From Chloroflexota bacterium (GTDB lineage: Bacteria; Chloroflexota; Dehalococcoidia; SZUA-161; SpSt-899): a DNA stretch of 6,100 nt. Under the pieces are notes generated by a model, which was given only the letters and a program-made list of their open reading frames with translations, searched no databases and was not told the DNA's origin. Positions 1 to 6,100 of this stretch are shown here, one piece after another; within the stretch, counting starts at the first letter, position 1, and every line of letters begins with the position of its first letter. The position numbers and the translations under genes were made by a program. The DNA lies in contig JABHWQ010000106.1 of assembly GCA_018657655.1 (NCBI GenBank), forward strand, positions 1-6,100. Reading direction: 5' to 3'.

Positions 1-1512
1 ACGTTCCTGCCACTCTGTCCTTTGAAGTTCCCCTGCTGAATCAAGTATCTCTAACAATACAGGCATTATGTCCTGACGCCGGATAAACGCGGGTACGGTT
101 CGTAAAAGATAGGTTCGTTCCCCAAACTGTTCCAGATTGAAACCGACTTCTAGCAGCGATTCCCCGATAACTTCTATAAACTCCGATTGTTGGGCAGTAA
201 GATCAACAGTTATCGGCTCCAGTAATCCTTGAACCTCAGTTTCACGAGTTATCTGTTCCTTTTTGACCTTTTCAAACAACACCCTTTCATGAGCAGCATG
301 CTGATCGATAAGATATAATCCGTCCGGGCCTTCGGTCAAGATATAGGTGCCCATGAACTGGCCTATCACTCTCAGAATAGGCAGCTCGCCAGTGAGTTTT
401 GGTTGATGTGATTCGGTCGATGGAATCGTAGCTGAGATACCAGTTTTTAATCCCTCGGTCTGCGGCAAAGGTATCGAAGTGAAGATGGGAGAGGATGATG
501 GCGATGATCCCATTCGCATGGTCGGTACGGGAGTGAAACCGATCAACGTTTCTCTCACAGCTTTTTGCACTATCAGGAACGTTACACGTTCGTCCCGGAA
601 CTTTATTTCCCGTTTTGTGGGATGAACGTTGACATCGATATCTCCCGGTGGCAATGTTATGTTAAGAACGATGATCGGGTACTTGCCAGTCATTAACATG
701 CCCTGATAGGCTTCCGCCACCGCATAGGTCAGCATACGGCTCTGCACCCAGCGCCGATTGATAAAGAAGCTCATATAGTTTCGACTGGAGCGTGAAACCG
801 AAGCCGGGCTAATGTACCCAGTAACATGGTTTTCGTTCCCGTCGATTTCCAGCATGGACTGAGCCGTTTCAAGGCCATGCACTTCAACCATAGCATCTCT
901 CAAGTTTCCATTACCGGGCGAGCGCAGAGATTTCCGGCCATTCATCAGCAAGTTGAACTTGACCTCCGGGTAAGCCAGACTGTATTGGGTCACCATATGG
1001 CTGATATGGCCACTCTCCGTCGCTACCGATTTTAGAAATTTGAGACGGGCCGGGACATTGCGAAACAGATTGCGTACCGTAATAGTAGTTCCCCGAGGTG
1101 AACCCTGAATGGCCCTACTGACAACAATCCCATTTTCGATTGTGATCGATGTGCCGGCAATATCAGAATCACTTCGGGTGGTTATTGAAACCTCTGCCAC
1201 AGAGGCTATCGTCGGCAACGCCTCGCCACGAAAGCCAAGGCTAGAAATAGATTCGATATCGGCCTCTGAGGTGATTTTGCTGGTAGCATGGCGCTCAAAG
1301 GCTACCTCCACCTCAGATTCGGGGATACCTATACCATTATCGGTGACTCTCATTAGTTGTATCCCGCCACCGCTAACCTCAATCACAATTTGAGTAGCAC
1401 CTGCATCCAAAGAGTTCTCAACCAGCTCTTTTACAACCGAAGCCGGTCGTTCGACTACTTCACCAGCCGCTATTTTTGAAACTACAAGGGGGGATAAAAT
1501 TCGTATTGACAC
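1..1512 (-). CDS. mutL: DNA mismatch repair protein MutL, endonuclease type (C-terminus cut by window edge)
   Basis: MutL couples mismatch recognition by MutS to strand incision and removal. The 504 visible codons form one unbroken frame to the left edge. The N-terminal GHKL ATPase is complete: IAAGEVVERPASVVKELVEN near residues 14-33 with catalytic Glu29, DNGIGI at 58-63 and GFRGEAL at 93-99. It continues through DVNVHPTKRE at 293-302 (Lys300) into a Ser/Pro/Thr-rich linker around 330-375. The C-terminal domain carries DQHAAHERVLFE at 403-414, an exact DQHA(X)2E(X)4E metal-binding endonuclease motif. QGLLEP follows at 428-433 and fits the QxLLxP beta-clamp-binding pattern. Known MutL proteins are about 600-650 residues, so roughly 100 or more are missing, including any C-terminal CPHGRP motif. 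The start is GTG at 1512; an in-frame TAG at 1516-1518 rules out any longer start. The ribosome binding site is weak (GGACAAG). The gene is divergent from the carboxylase cluster, and no MutS is visible. Confidence 0.97.
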   Translation of the reverse strand, partial: MSIRILSPLVVSKIAAGEVVERPASVVKELVENSLDAGATQIVIEVSGGGIQLMRVTDNGIGIPESEVEVAFERHATSKITSEADIESISSLGFRGEALPTIASVAEVSITTRSDSDIAGTSITIENGIVVSRAIQGSPRGTTITVRNLFRNVPARLKFLKSVATESGHISHMVTQYSLAYPEVKFNLLMNGRKSLRSPGNGNLRDAMVEVHGLETAQSMLEIDGNENHVTGYISPASVSRSSRNYMSFFINRRWVQSRMLTYAVAEAYQGMLMTGKYPIIVLNITLPPGDIDVNVHPTKREIKFRDERVTFLIVQKAVRETLIGFTPVPTMRMGSSPSSSPIFTSIPLPQTEGLKTGISATIPSTESHQPKLTGELPILRVIGQFMGTYILTEGPDGLYLIDQHAAHERVLFEKVKKEQITRETEVQGLLEPITVDLTAQQSEFIEVIGESLLEVGFNLEQFGERTYLLRTVPAFIRRQDIMPVLLEILDSAGELQRTEWQER

Positions 1513-1539
1513 GTTCTACTTGTCCGTATTTATTGTTCT

Positions 1540-1569
1540 ATTTTACCAGACTGCCATGCTTGTTCACAA
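1540..1569 (-). promoter_or_regulatory. Candidate extended -10 promoter for mutL
   Basis: Read on the minus strand, TTGTGA (1564-1569) lies 18 bases from TAAAAT (1540-1545), and a TGG directly precedes the -10, giving an extended -10 (TGn) arrangement. The match is 4/6 to the -35 consensus and 5/6 to the -10. The predicted transcript would start near 1533 and leave a leader of about 20 bases before the GTG at 1512. This is a consensus match by eye, without experimental support. Confidence 0.45.
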
Positions 1570-1607
1570 AACACAGAAAAGAAATGACAGAATTTCGTTT
1601 TAAATGT

Positions 1608-1666
1608 GCTTAATTGTACAACGTTTGATCAAAAAAGCGACGCAATTAGCACCATAATTCCTTGCG
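1608..1666. promoter_or_regulatory. Cluster of short palindromes in the divergent intergenic region (possible operator)
   Basis: TTGTACAA (1614-1621), AACGTT (1620-1625) and TTTGATCAAA (1624-1633) are overlapping or abutting perfect palindromes. Two looser dyads surround them. GCTTAATTG (1608-1616) faces CAATTAGC (1643-1650) with one unpaired base. CGCAATTA (1641-1648) faces TAAT/TTGCG (1655-1666) with a four-base bulge, and its right arm overlaps the -35 of the plus-strand promoter. The position between two divergent promoters suits a regulator site, but A+T-rich DNA produces short palindromes by chance and I cannot name a regulator. Confidence 0.25.
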
Positions 1667-1690
1667 TTTACTCGCTATTTGGCTTAGAAT
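1662..1690 (+). promoter_or_regulatory. Candidate sigma70-type promoter for the carboxyltransferase operon
   Basis: TTGCGT (1662-1667) and TAGAAT (1685-1690) are separated by exactly 17 bases. The -10 matches consensus at 5/6, and the -35 keeps TTG but matches only 3/6. Transcription would begin near 1697, giving a leader of about 40 bases that contains the AGGAGG before the GTG start. This promoter would also exclude translation from the upstream in-frame TTG at 1662, which lies inside the -35. It is assigned by pattern only. Confidence 0.5.
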
Positions 1691-1723
1691 AGACATTAAC
1701 TCGTGCAAAAATGCTCACATCAC

Positions 1724-1729
1724 AGGAGG
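1724..1729 (+). promoter_or_regulatory. Shine-Dalgarno AGGAGG that fixes the GTG start of the carboxyltransferase gene
   Basis: A perfect AGGAGG ends seven bases before GTG 1737, the ideal spacing. The nearby ATG at 1730 is out of frame and too close, and the upstream in-frame TTG at 1662 has no comparable site. This motif therefore decides the start codon. Confidence 0.85.
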
Positions 1730-1736
1730 ATGTTTG

Positions 1737-3290
1737 GTGGGATACGTTTCAGACCGATTGGATGACTTAAATAAAAGAAAAGAAAAAGAACTGGCCATGG
1801 GAGGGCCTGATCGTATAAAAAAACATCATGATTCCGGTAAACTCACAGCTAGAGAACGGTTGGAGCTTCTTTTCGATCCCGGCAGTTTTAGCGAGACTGA
1901 CATGTTCGTTCGTCATCGAGCAACACTGTTTGGTATGGATAAAACCTTCGTGCCTGCTGAAGGAGTTGTCACTGGACATGGGCTTGTAAACGGTCGTAAA
2001 GTATGTGCCTTCTCCCAGGATTTTACTGCAACTGGCGGCACACTCGGTGAAATGCACGCCAAAAAAATATGCAAGGTCATGGACCTGGCAATGAAGATTG
2101 GGTGCCCGCTTATTGGATTGAATGATTCGGGCGGAGCCAGAATTCAGGAAGGTGTTGATGCCCTATCCGGATATGGAGACATCTTTTTCCGTAATGCATG
2201 CGCTTCGGGCGTTATTCCTCAGATCTCCGCAATAATGGGACCAAGTGCGGGTGGAGCTGTGTATTCTCCCGCGATGACCGACTGGATTTTCATGGTGAAG
2301 AAAACCAGCTATATGTTCATCACCGGTCCGGCAGTTATCAAAGAGGTTACCGGTGAAGAGATCACCCAGGAGGAACTGGGTGGCGCAATGACACATTCGA
2401 CCAAAAGCGGTGTATGTAATTTCGCATGTGACAGCGATGCTGAGGCCATCGAACAGATCAAGGTTCTTCTGAGTTATGTGCCTAGCAATAATATGGAGGA
2501 CCCCCCCTTTGTTCCGACAAACGATGATCCCAATCGTGTTTCACCCGAACTCGATACCATTATTCCGGATATTGCCACGCAGGTCTACGACATGAGCAAG
2601 GTTATTGCATCGATCGTAGATGACGGGATTATTCTTGAGCCTCATCTTTATTTCGCCAAAAACCTGATTACATGCTTTGCCCGTTTCAACGGAAGATCGG
2701 TAGGAATTATTGCTAACCAGCCCATGTTCCTAGCCGGATGCCTGGATGTTGATGCTTCCGACAAACTTACTCGTTTCGTTCGATTCTGCGACGCGTTCAA
2801 TATTCCCATACTGACCATCGCTGACGTTCCCGGGTACCTACCTGGCACCGATCAGGAATGGTCCGGCATTATTCGCCATGGCGCCAAAATACTATGGTGC
2901 TACTCTGAAGCCACTGTTCCCAAGGTAACCTTGATCACTCGCAAAGATTACGGTGGTTCATATCTGGCTATGTGCAGCAAAGCACTCGGGGCCGATATGA
3001 CGTTCGCCTGGCCCACAGCTGAAATTGCAGTGATGGGAGCTCAAGGAGCAATCCCAATCCTTTATGGCAAAGATCTCAAAAAAGCTGAGGACCCACAGGC
3101 TTTCAAACAGGAAAAGATAACTGAATATAAGGAAGCCCTGTGCAATCCATATATCGCCGCATCACGCGGTCTGGTTGATGAAGTAATTCAACCCAAGGAC
3201 ACTCGTGCGGCTCTAATCAATGCCTTTGACACCCTTGCCACCAAGCGAGAAGTCAGGCCACCAAAGAAACACGGGAATATCCCGGTATAA
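1737..3290 (+). CDS. mmdA: Acyl-CoA carboxyltransferase, MmdA / transcarboxylase 12S / PccB family
   Basis: This 517-residue protein belongs to the family that moves a carboxyl group between carboxybiotin and propionyl-CoA/methylmalonyl-CoA in the cytoplasm. Two crotonase-type halves are visible. The N-terminal half has LTARERLELLFDPGSF near the start, NDSGGARIQEG around 129-139 (first oxyanion region GGAR 132-135) and GPSAGGAVYSPA at 168-179. The C-terminal half has NQPMFLAGCLDV from 327, DVPGYLPGT from 363, GIIRHGAK, ATVPK, DYGGSYLAM from 404 and AWPTAEIAVMGAQGA. It ends KKHGNIPV, much as I recall the Propionibacterium 12S subunit. The length is normal for the family. The start is GTG; a longer frame from TTG 1662 would add 25 residues unlike the family. 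No biotin carboxylase gene adjoins it, and the next genes are a small subunit and a biotinyl pyruvate-type carboxyltransferase. I therefore favour a transcarboxylase or decarboxylase alpha role over propionyl-CoA carboxylase. The family is certain, the exact reaction is not. Confidence 0.93.
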   Translation: MGYVSDRLDDLNKRKEKELAMGGPDRIKKHHDSGKLTARERLELLFDPGSFSETDMFVRHRATLFGMDKTFVPAEGVVTGHGLVNGRKVCAFSQDFTATGGTLGEMHAKKICKVMDLAMKIGCPLIGLNDSGGARIQEGVDALSGYGDIFFRNACASGVIPQISAIMGPSAGGAVYSPAMTDWIFMVKKTSYMFITGPAVIKEVTGEEITQEELGGAMTHSTKSGVCNFACDSDAEAIEQIKVLLSYVPSNNMEDPPFVPTNDDPNRVSPELDTIIPDIATQVYDMSKVIASIVDDGIILEPHLYFAKNLITCFARFNGRSVGIIANQPMFLAGCLDVDASDKLTRFVRFCDAFNIPILTIADVPGYLPGTDQEWSGIIRHGAKILWCYSEATVPKVTLITRKDYGGSYLAMCSKALGADMTFAWPTAEIAVMGAQGAIPILYGKDLKKAEDPQAFKQEKITEYKEALCNPYIAASRGLVDEVIQPKDTRAALINAFDTLATKREVRPPKKHGNIPV

Positions 3291-3314
3291 GCTTTTACGA
3301 AAAGGGTAAATAAG

Positions 3315-3500
3315 ATGCCAGACAAGAAAAAAGTAGCAGCAGTAATGGCAGCTGTGAATGCCTATATCGAAGAAGAAGCTAACGTTGCTATACTACCGCA
3401 GAAACCTGTTGCGGTAGCTAGCATGTGGCAAGCGTCCGGACGGCAGGAGATCATGCAAATGTCCAACCTATGGCAGCGACGTATTGTTCCTTTGAGGTAA
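3315..3500 (+). CDS. Small MmdE/OadG-C-terminal-like carboxyltransferase subunit (putative)
   Basis: This 61-residue soluble protein has no signal peptide and no membrane segment. Residues 4-21 look like an amphipathic helix ending in Glu-Glu-Glu. An uncharged Pro/Val/Ala linker (24-36) follows, then a conserved-looking tail with MWQASGRQEIM (37-47) and LWQRR (52-56). From memory of the family, the Veillonella methylmalonyl-CoA decarboxylase has a similarly small epsilon subunit of about 55 residues. That subunit resembles the C-terminal end of the membrane-anchored delta (OadG-like) subunit and stabilises the complex. The size, the place between the carboxyltransferase and the biotin protein, and the Trp/Arg-rich tail fit that role. 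It lies 24 bases after the upstream gene, with AAAGGG eight bases before the ATG, and 18 bases before the next gene. The gene is very likely real. The function rests on position and a remembered resemblance. Confidence 0.72.
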   Translation: MPDKKKVAAVMAAVNAYIEEEANVAILPQKPVAVASMWQASGRQEIMQMSNLWQRRIVPLR

Positions 3501-3518
3501 TCGATAGGAAGGAGATCA

Positions 3519-5483
3519 ATGAAAGGAATTGGAGATGGGCCAATCCTGGCCAAAGATTTAACAACGGACAAGGCTAAGAATCGACCAAAAGCTAAAGACC
3601 CGGTTAAAATCACCGATACCACCTTGCGTGATGGCCATCAATCTCTTCTAGCTACCCGAATGCGTACCGAAGACATCGAGTACGTGGCGGAAGATATCAG
3701 CAAGTGTAATTTCCATGCTGTTGAGGTTTGGGGCGGAGCTACCTTTGATGTTCCCCATCGTTATCTCGGTGAAGATCCTTGGGAAAGACCACGCATCCTG
3801 AAAAAACTGATACCGAAAACCCCATTCCAAATGCTGCTTCGCGGCCAGAATGTGGTAGCCTATCGGAATCACAACGATGACGTAGTCGATGCATTTGTTG
3901 AGCAGGCCGCCGAAGTCGGTATCGATATATTCCGTGTTTTCGATGCGGTGAACGATGAGCGCAATATGGAACGCGCAGGTAAAGCCGTCATCAAAGCTGG
4001 CAAGCATTTCCAGGGAACAGTTTGCTACTCCCTCACCCAACCCAGAATGGGTGGTCCTGTGTATAATGTTGACTATTATGTAAACAAGGCCAAGATTCTC
4101 CAGGATATGGGCGCTCACTCTGTCTGTATTAAAGACCAGGCTGGCCTCATTTCACCTTACGATGCTTTTGAGTTGATTACCGCGCTTAAGAAAGCCTTGA
4201 AGATTCCTATTGAACTTCACAGTCACTACACCAGCGGCCAGGCTTCGATGTCGTATCTAAAGGCTATCGAAGCCGGTGTTGATATTATCGATACAGCTAT
4301 ATCGCCCTTTGCATTACGCACTTCTCAGCCCGCTATTGAACCGATAATCGTCGCTCTCTATGGCACCGCAAGGGACACCGGGCTGGATGTAGAGTTGATG
4401 CTTAATATCGCTAAAAAGCTGGAGGAAATGGCACCCAAGTATCGTGACTTCCTCGATACTTCTACCATGTCGGCAATCGACGCCGGAGTACTGGTCCATC
4501 AAATACCGGGTGGCATGTGGAGCAATCTTGTTTCGCAACTCAAACAGGCTAACGCCTTGGACAAGATCGCCGAGGTCCAAGCGGAGACTGCCAAAACCCG
4601 CGATGAGCTCGGTTGTCCGCCACTGGTCACACCAACCAGTCAATTAATAGGAAGTCAAGCAGTTCAGAATGTCCTCGCCGGACGATACAAGATGATAGCC
4701 AAAGAGACCAAGGATTACTGCTACGGTCTTTACGGCAAATCACCAGCCCCGATTGACCCGGAAGTTCAGAAGAACATCCTCAAAGGGTATGAACGTGGCG
4801 AAAAACCAATTACGTGCAGAGCAGCTGATGAACTTGAGCCCGAAATGCCGGATGCCAGGGAAGAATCCAAGGAATTCGCCAAAAATGAGCAGGATGTGAT
4901 CCTCTATGCCATGTTCCCCACCACCGGGGCACGCTTCTTAAAATACAAATATGGAATTGACAAGACGGTCCCAAGCGATTGGCTACCACCGGCTGCTCCC
5001 AAGACTTGGGAAGAGATCGAGGCCGAAGATCAACTGATCGCCAAAGCCAAATCAGGTAAACTCACAGAAAAAACAGAGGCGCCACCGAAGGGTCCCGGCA
5101 CCAGGTCCTTCAACGTATACCTAGATGATGATTATTATCAAGTCGATGTTGAACCGGTCGGAGATGCTCCGGCCATAACAATAGCAACTCCTGTACGGAC
5201 CGCGGCTCCTGCCGCAACCACAGCAAAACCGAAAAATGAACCCACACATGGACCAGCTGGTGTCGATGGGAAAAAAGTGGTTGCGCCTATGCCTGGAATG
5301 ATTATCCGCTATGAAGTCAAGGAAGGTGACAAGGTCAAAGCAGGTGACGCGGTGGTTATTCTCGAAGCAATGAAAATGCAGAACACCATCACAGCACCTG
5401 TTACAGGTACTGTCGCAGCTATCAATTTCGGTCCTGGTTCGAGTGTGGCCAGGGATGATGTTCTCGCAGTGATAGCGCCATAA
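3519..5483 (+). CDS. Biotin-carrying pyruvate/oxaloacetate carboxyltransferase (OadA / PycB / transcarboxylase 5S family, fused biotinyl domain)
   Basis: The 654-residue protein should transfer a carboxyl group between its biotin and pyruvate/oxaloacetate. After a charged 30-residue lead comes the HMGL-like TIM barrel. ITDTTLRDGHQSLLATRM begins at 31, with Asp38 the likely metal ligand. VCIKDQAGLI contains Lys205, which aligns with the carbamylated lysine. ELHSHYTSG carries His234 and His236, the metal-binding pair. The conserved carboxylase domain follows with VTPTSQLIGSQAV and ends near FPTTGARFLKYKYG (466-479). FNVYLDDDYYQVDV from 531 leads into an Ala/Thr/Pro/Lys linker. The biotinyl domain starts near 587 (VAPMPGM) and has EAMKMQ with biotin-accepting Lys619, 35 residues from the end. 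The start is supported by AAGGAG four bases upstream, and no other Met lies before the barrel. OadA is usually about 600 residues. 5S plus 1.3S from Propionibacterium total about 640. The missing biotin carboxylase and OadB leave 5S-1.3S transcarboxylase, OadA or PycB possible; I favour the first. Confidence 0.92.
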   Translation: MKGIGDGPILAKDLTTDKAKNRPKAKDPVKITDTTLRDGHQSLLATRMRTEDIEYVAEDISKCNFHAVEVWGGATFDVPHRYLGEDPWERPRILKKLIPKTPFQMLLRGQNVVAYRNHNDDVVDAFVEQAAEVGIDIFRVFDAVNDERNMERAGKAVIKAGKHFQGTVCYSLTQPRMGGPVYNVDYYVNKAKILQDMGAHSVCIKDQAGLISPYDAFELITALKKALKIPIELHSHYTSGQASMSYLKAIEAGVDIIDTAISPFALRTSQPAIEPIIVALYGTARDTGLDVELMLNIAKKLEEMAPKYRDFLDTSTMSAIDAGVLVHQIPGGMWSNLVSQLKQANALDKIAEVQAETAKTRDELGCPPLVTPTSQLIGSQAVQNVLAGRYKMIAKETKDYCYGLYGKSPAPIDPEVQKNILKGYERGEKPITCRAADELEPEMPDAREESKEFAKNEQDVILYAMFPTTGARFLKYKYGIDKTVPSDWLPPAAPKTWEEIEAEDQLIAKAKSGKLTEKTEAPPKGPGTRSFNVYLDDDYYQVDVEPVGDAPAITIATPVRTAAPAATTAKPKNEPTHGPAGVDGKKVVAPMPGMIIRYEVKEGDKVKAGDAVVILEAMKMQNTITAPVTGTVAAINFGPGSSVARDDVLAVIAP

Positions 5484-5521
5484 TTCTATTACTACATATT
5501 GTTGAAAGGAAGGAGAGTCTC

Positions 5522-6100
5522 ATGCGTAGCAAGGTTTCTGTAATCGGAGCAGGGAATGTGGGGGCAACCTGTGCATTCAGGATTGTAGAGATGGGAATTG
5601 CCGATGTGGTTTTAGTAGACATCGTAGATGGATTACCACAGGGTAAAGGTCTTGATATGTTGGAAGCCACACCCATACTCGGGGTGGATGTCCAGGTCAC
5701 CGGGACCAATGGTTACGAGGATACCGCCAACTCGGATATTGTGGTTATCACATCTGGGATTGCCCGTAAACCTGGCATGAGCCGGGATGACCTAATTCAG
5801 ACTAATTCTAAAATTGTAGCAGGCGTGACCGAAAACGTGGTAAAGCACTCCCCCAACTGCATCATCCTGGTGGTGTGTAATCCTCTCGACGCCATGTGCC
5901 AGATGGCGCTTCACATAAGCAAATTCCCCAAACACAGAGTTTTCGGGCAATCCGGAGTTCTCGATAACGCCAGATTCCGTACTTTCATCGCTCAGGAATT
6001 AAAGGTATCAGTATCGGACGTTTTCACCTGCGTACTGGGCGGACATGGTGACACCATGGTACCGGTTATCAGCCTCTGCACCGTTGGAGGCATATCCATC
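5522..6100 (+). CDS. mdh: NAD-dependent malate dehydrogenase, LDH-like type (C-terminus cut by window edge)
   Basis: This enzyme interconverts malate and oxaloacetate. The 193 visible residues hold the complete Rossmann fold and part of the catalytic domain. GAGNVG at 9-14 is the dinucleotide loop, and Asp33 after the second strand predicts NAD rather than NADP. IARKPGMSRDDL (80-91) is the active-site loop. Arg82 stands where lactate dehydrogenases have Gln, which marks malate specificity, and Arg88 is the second substrate-binding arginine. NPLDAM follows at 120-125. GVLDNARFR supplies Asp148 and Arg151, and GGHGD supplies His175, the proton-relay pair. Family members are usually 305-320 residues, so about 120 are missing. 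AGGAG ends six bases before the ATG. The gene follows the biotin protein by 38 bases with no terminator, so co-transcription is likely. In context it would consume the oxaloacetate made by the transcarboxylase, or supply it in the opposite direction. Confidence 0.95.
   Translation, partial: MRSKVSVIGAGNVGATCAFRIVEMGIADVVLVDIVDGLPQGKGLDMLEATPILGVDVQVTGTNGYEDTANSDIVVITSGIARKPGMSRDDLIQTNSKIVAGVTENVVKHSPNCIILVVCNPLDAMCQMALHISKFPKHRVFGQSGVLDNARFRTFIAQELKVSVSDVFTCVLGGHGDTMVPVISLCTVGGISI

Noticed and set aside
826..1393. Plus-strand open frames at 826-1035 and 1109-1393
   Set aside because: Both lie opposite conserved MutL coding sequence, including the GHKL motifs. Their translations resemble no known family, and neither has a convincing ribosome binding site.
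3292..3304. CTTTT-ACG-AAAAG inverted repeat after the carboxyltransferase stop codon, as a terminator
   Set aside because: The stem is five mostly A-T pairs, has no U tract after it and overlaps the ribosome binding site of the next gene, so it would not stop transcription.
3648..4118. 156-codon minus-strand open frame, and smaller ones at 2163-2396, 2648-2848 and 4314-4643
   Set aside because: They run antisense through highly conserved carboxyltransferase domains, and their translations show no recognisable motif. They are shadows of the real genes.
1737..5483. Reading the cluster as an ATP-dependent propionyl-CoA or pyruvate carboxylase operon
   Set aside because: No biotin carboxylase gene is visible on either side of the two carboxyltransferases within the window. 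Not fully excluded, because that subunit could lie past the right edge or elsewhere in the genome.
5422..5709. Minus-strand open frame across the junction of the biotin protein and malate dehydrogenase
   Set aside because: It covers the biotinyl domain end and the Rossmann fold of Mdh on the other strand, and its translation shows no recognisable motif.

Overview
The window is bacterial DNA with dense genes, clear Shine-Dalgarno sequences and roughly balanced base composition. It holds one 5'-complete gene on the minus strand (mutL, cut by the left edge) and a divergent plus-strand cluster of four genes, the last cut by the right edge. Nothing here fixes the lineage. The MutL carries the endonuclease motif DQHA(X)2E(X)4E and the malate dehydrogenase is of the lactate-dehydrogenase-like type. 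The carboxyltransferase genes suggest an anaerobe or facultative anaerobe that runs the methylmalonyl-CoA (propionate) route. That lifestyle is an inference.

Layout: 1-1512 (-) mutL, C-terminus missing. 1513-1736 is a divergent intergenic region with a candidate sigma70-type promoter for each side and several small palindromes between them. 1737-3290 (+) is a carboxyltransferase of the MmdA / PccB / transcarboxylase-12S family, best started at a GTG behind a perfect AGGAGG. 3315-3500 (+) is a 61-residue protein resembling the small soluble epsilon-type subunit of methylmalonyl-CoA decarboxylases. 3519-5483 (+) is a 654-residue OadA / PycB / transcarboxylase-5S family protein with a fused C-terminal biotinyl domain (biotin Lys619). 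5522 to the right edge (+) is a malate dehydrogenase, N-terminal 193 residues. The plus-strand gaps are 24, 18 and 38 bases with no convincing terminator, so one operon is likely.

How the genes could work together: the cluster supplies both carboxyltransferase half-reactions and the biotin carrier of a methylmalonyl-CoA:pyruvate carboxytransferase, followed by the enzyme that interconverts oxaloacetate and malate. No biotin carboxylase and no membrane decarboxylase (OadB/MmdB) subunit is present in the visible part. The simplest reading is that CO2 is passed directly between methylmalonyl-CoA/propionyl-CoA and pyruvate/oxaloacetate, as in the Wood-Werkman cycle, with Mdh drawing off or supplying oxaloacetate. 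The main alternatives are subunits of a Na+-pumping decarboxylase, or of a propionyl-CoA or pyruvate carboxylase, whose remaining parts are encoded elsewhere. Most of the content belongs to known families. The points worth a second look are the gene combination, the 5S-1.3S-type fusion and the small subunit. I found no mobile element, CRISPR array, tRNA or rRNA.
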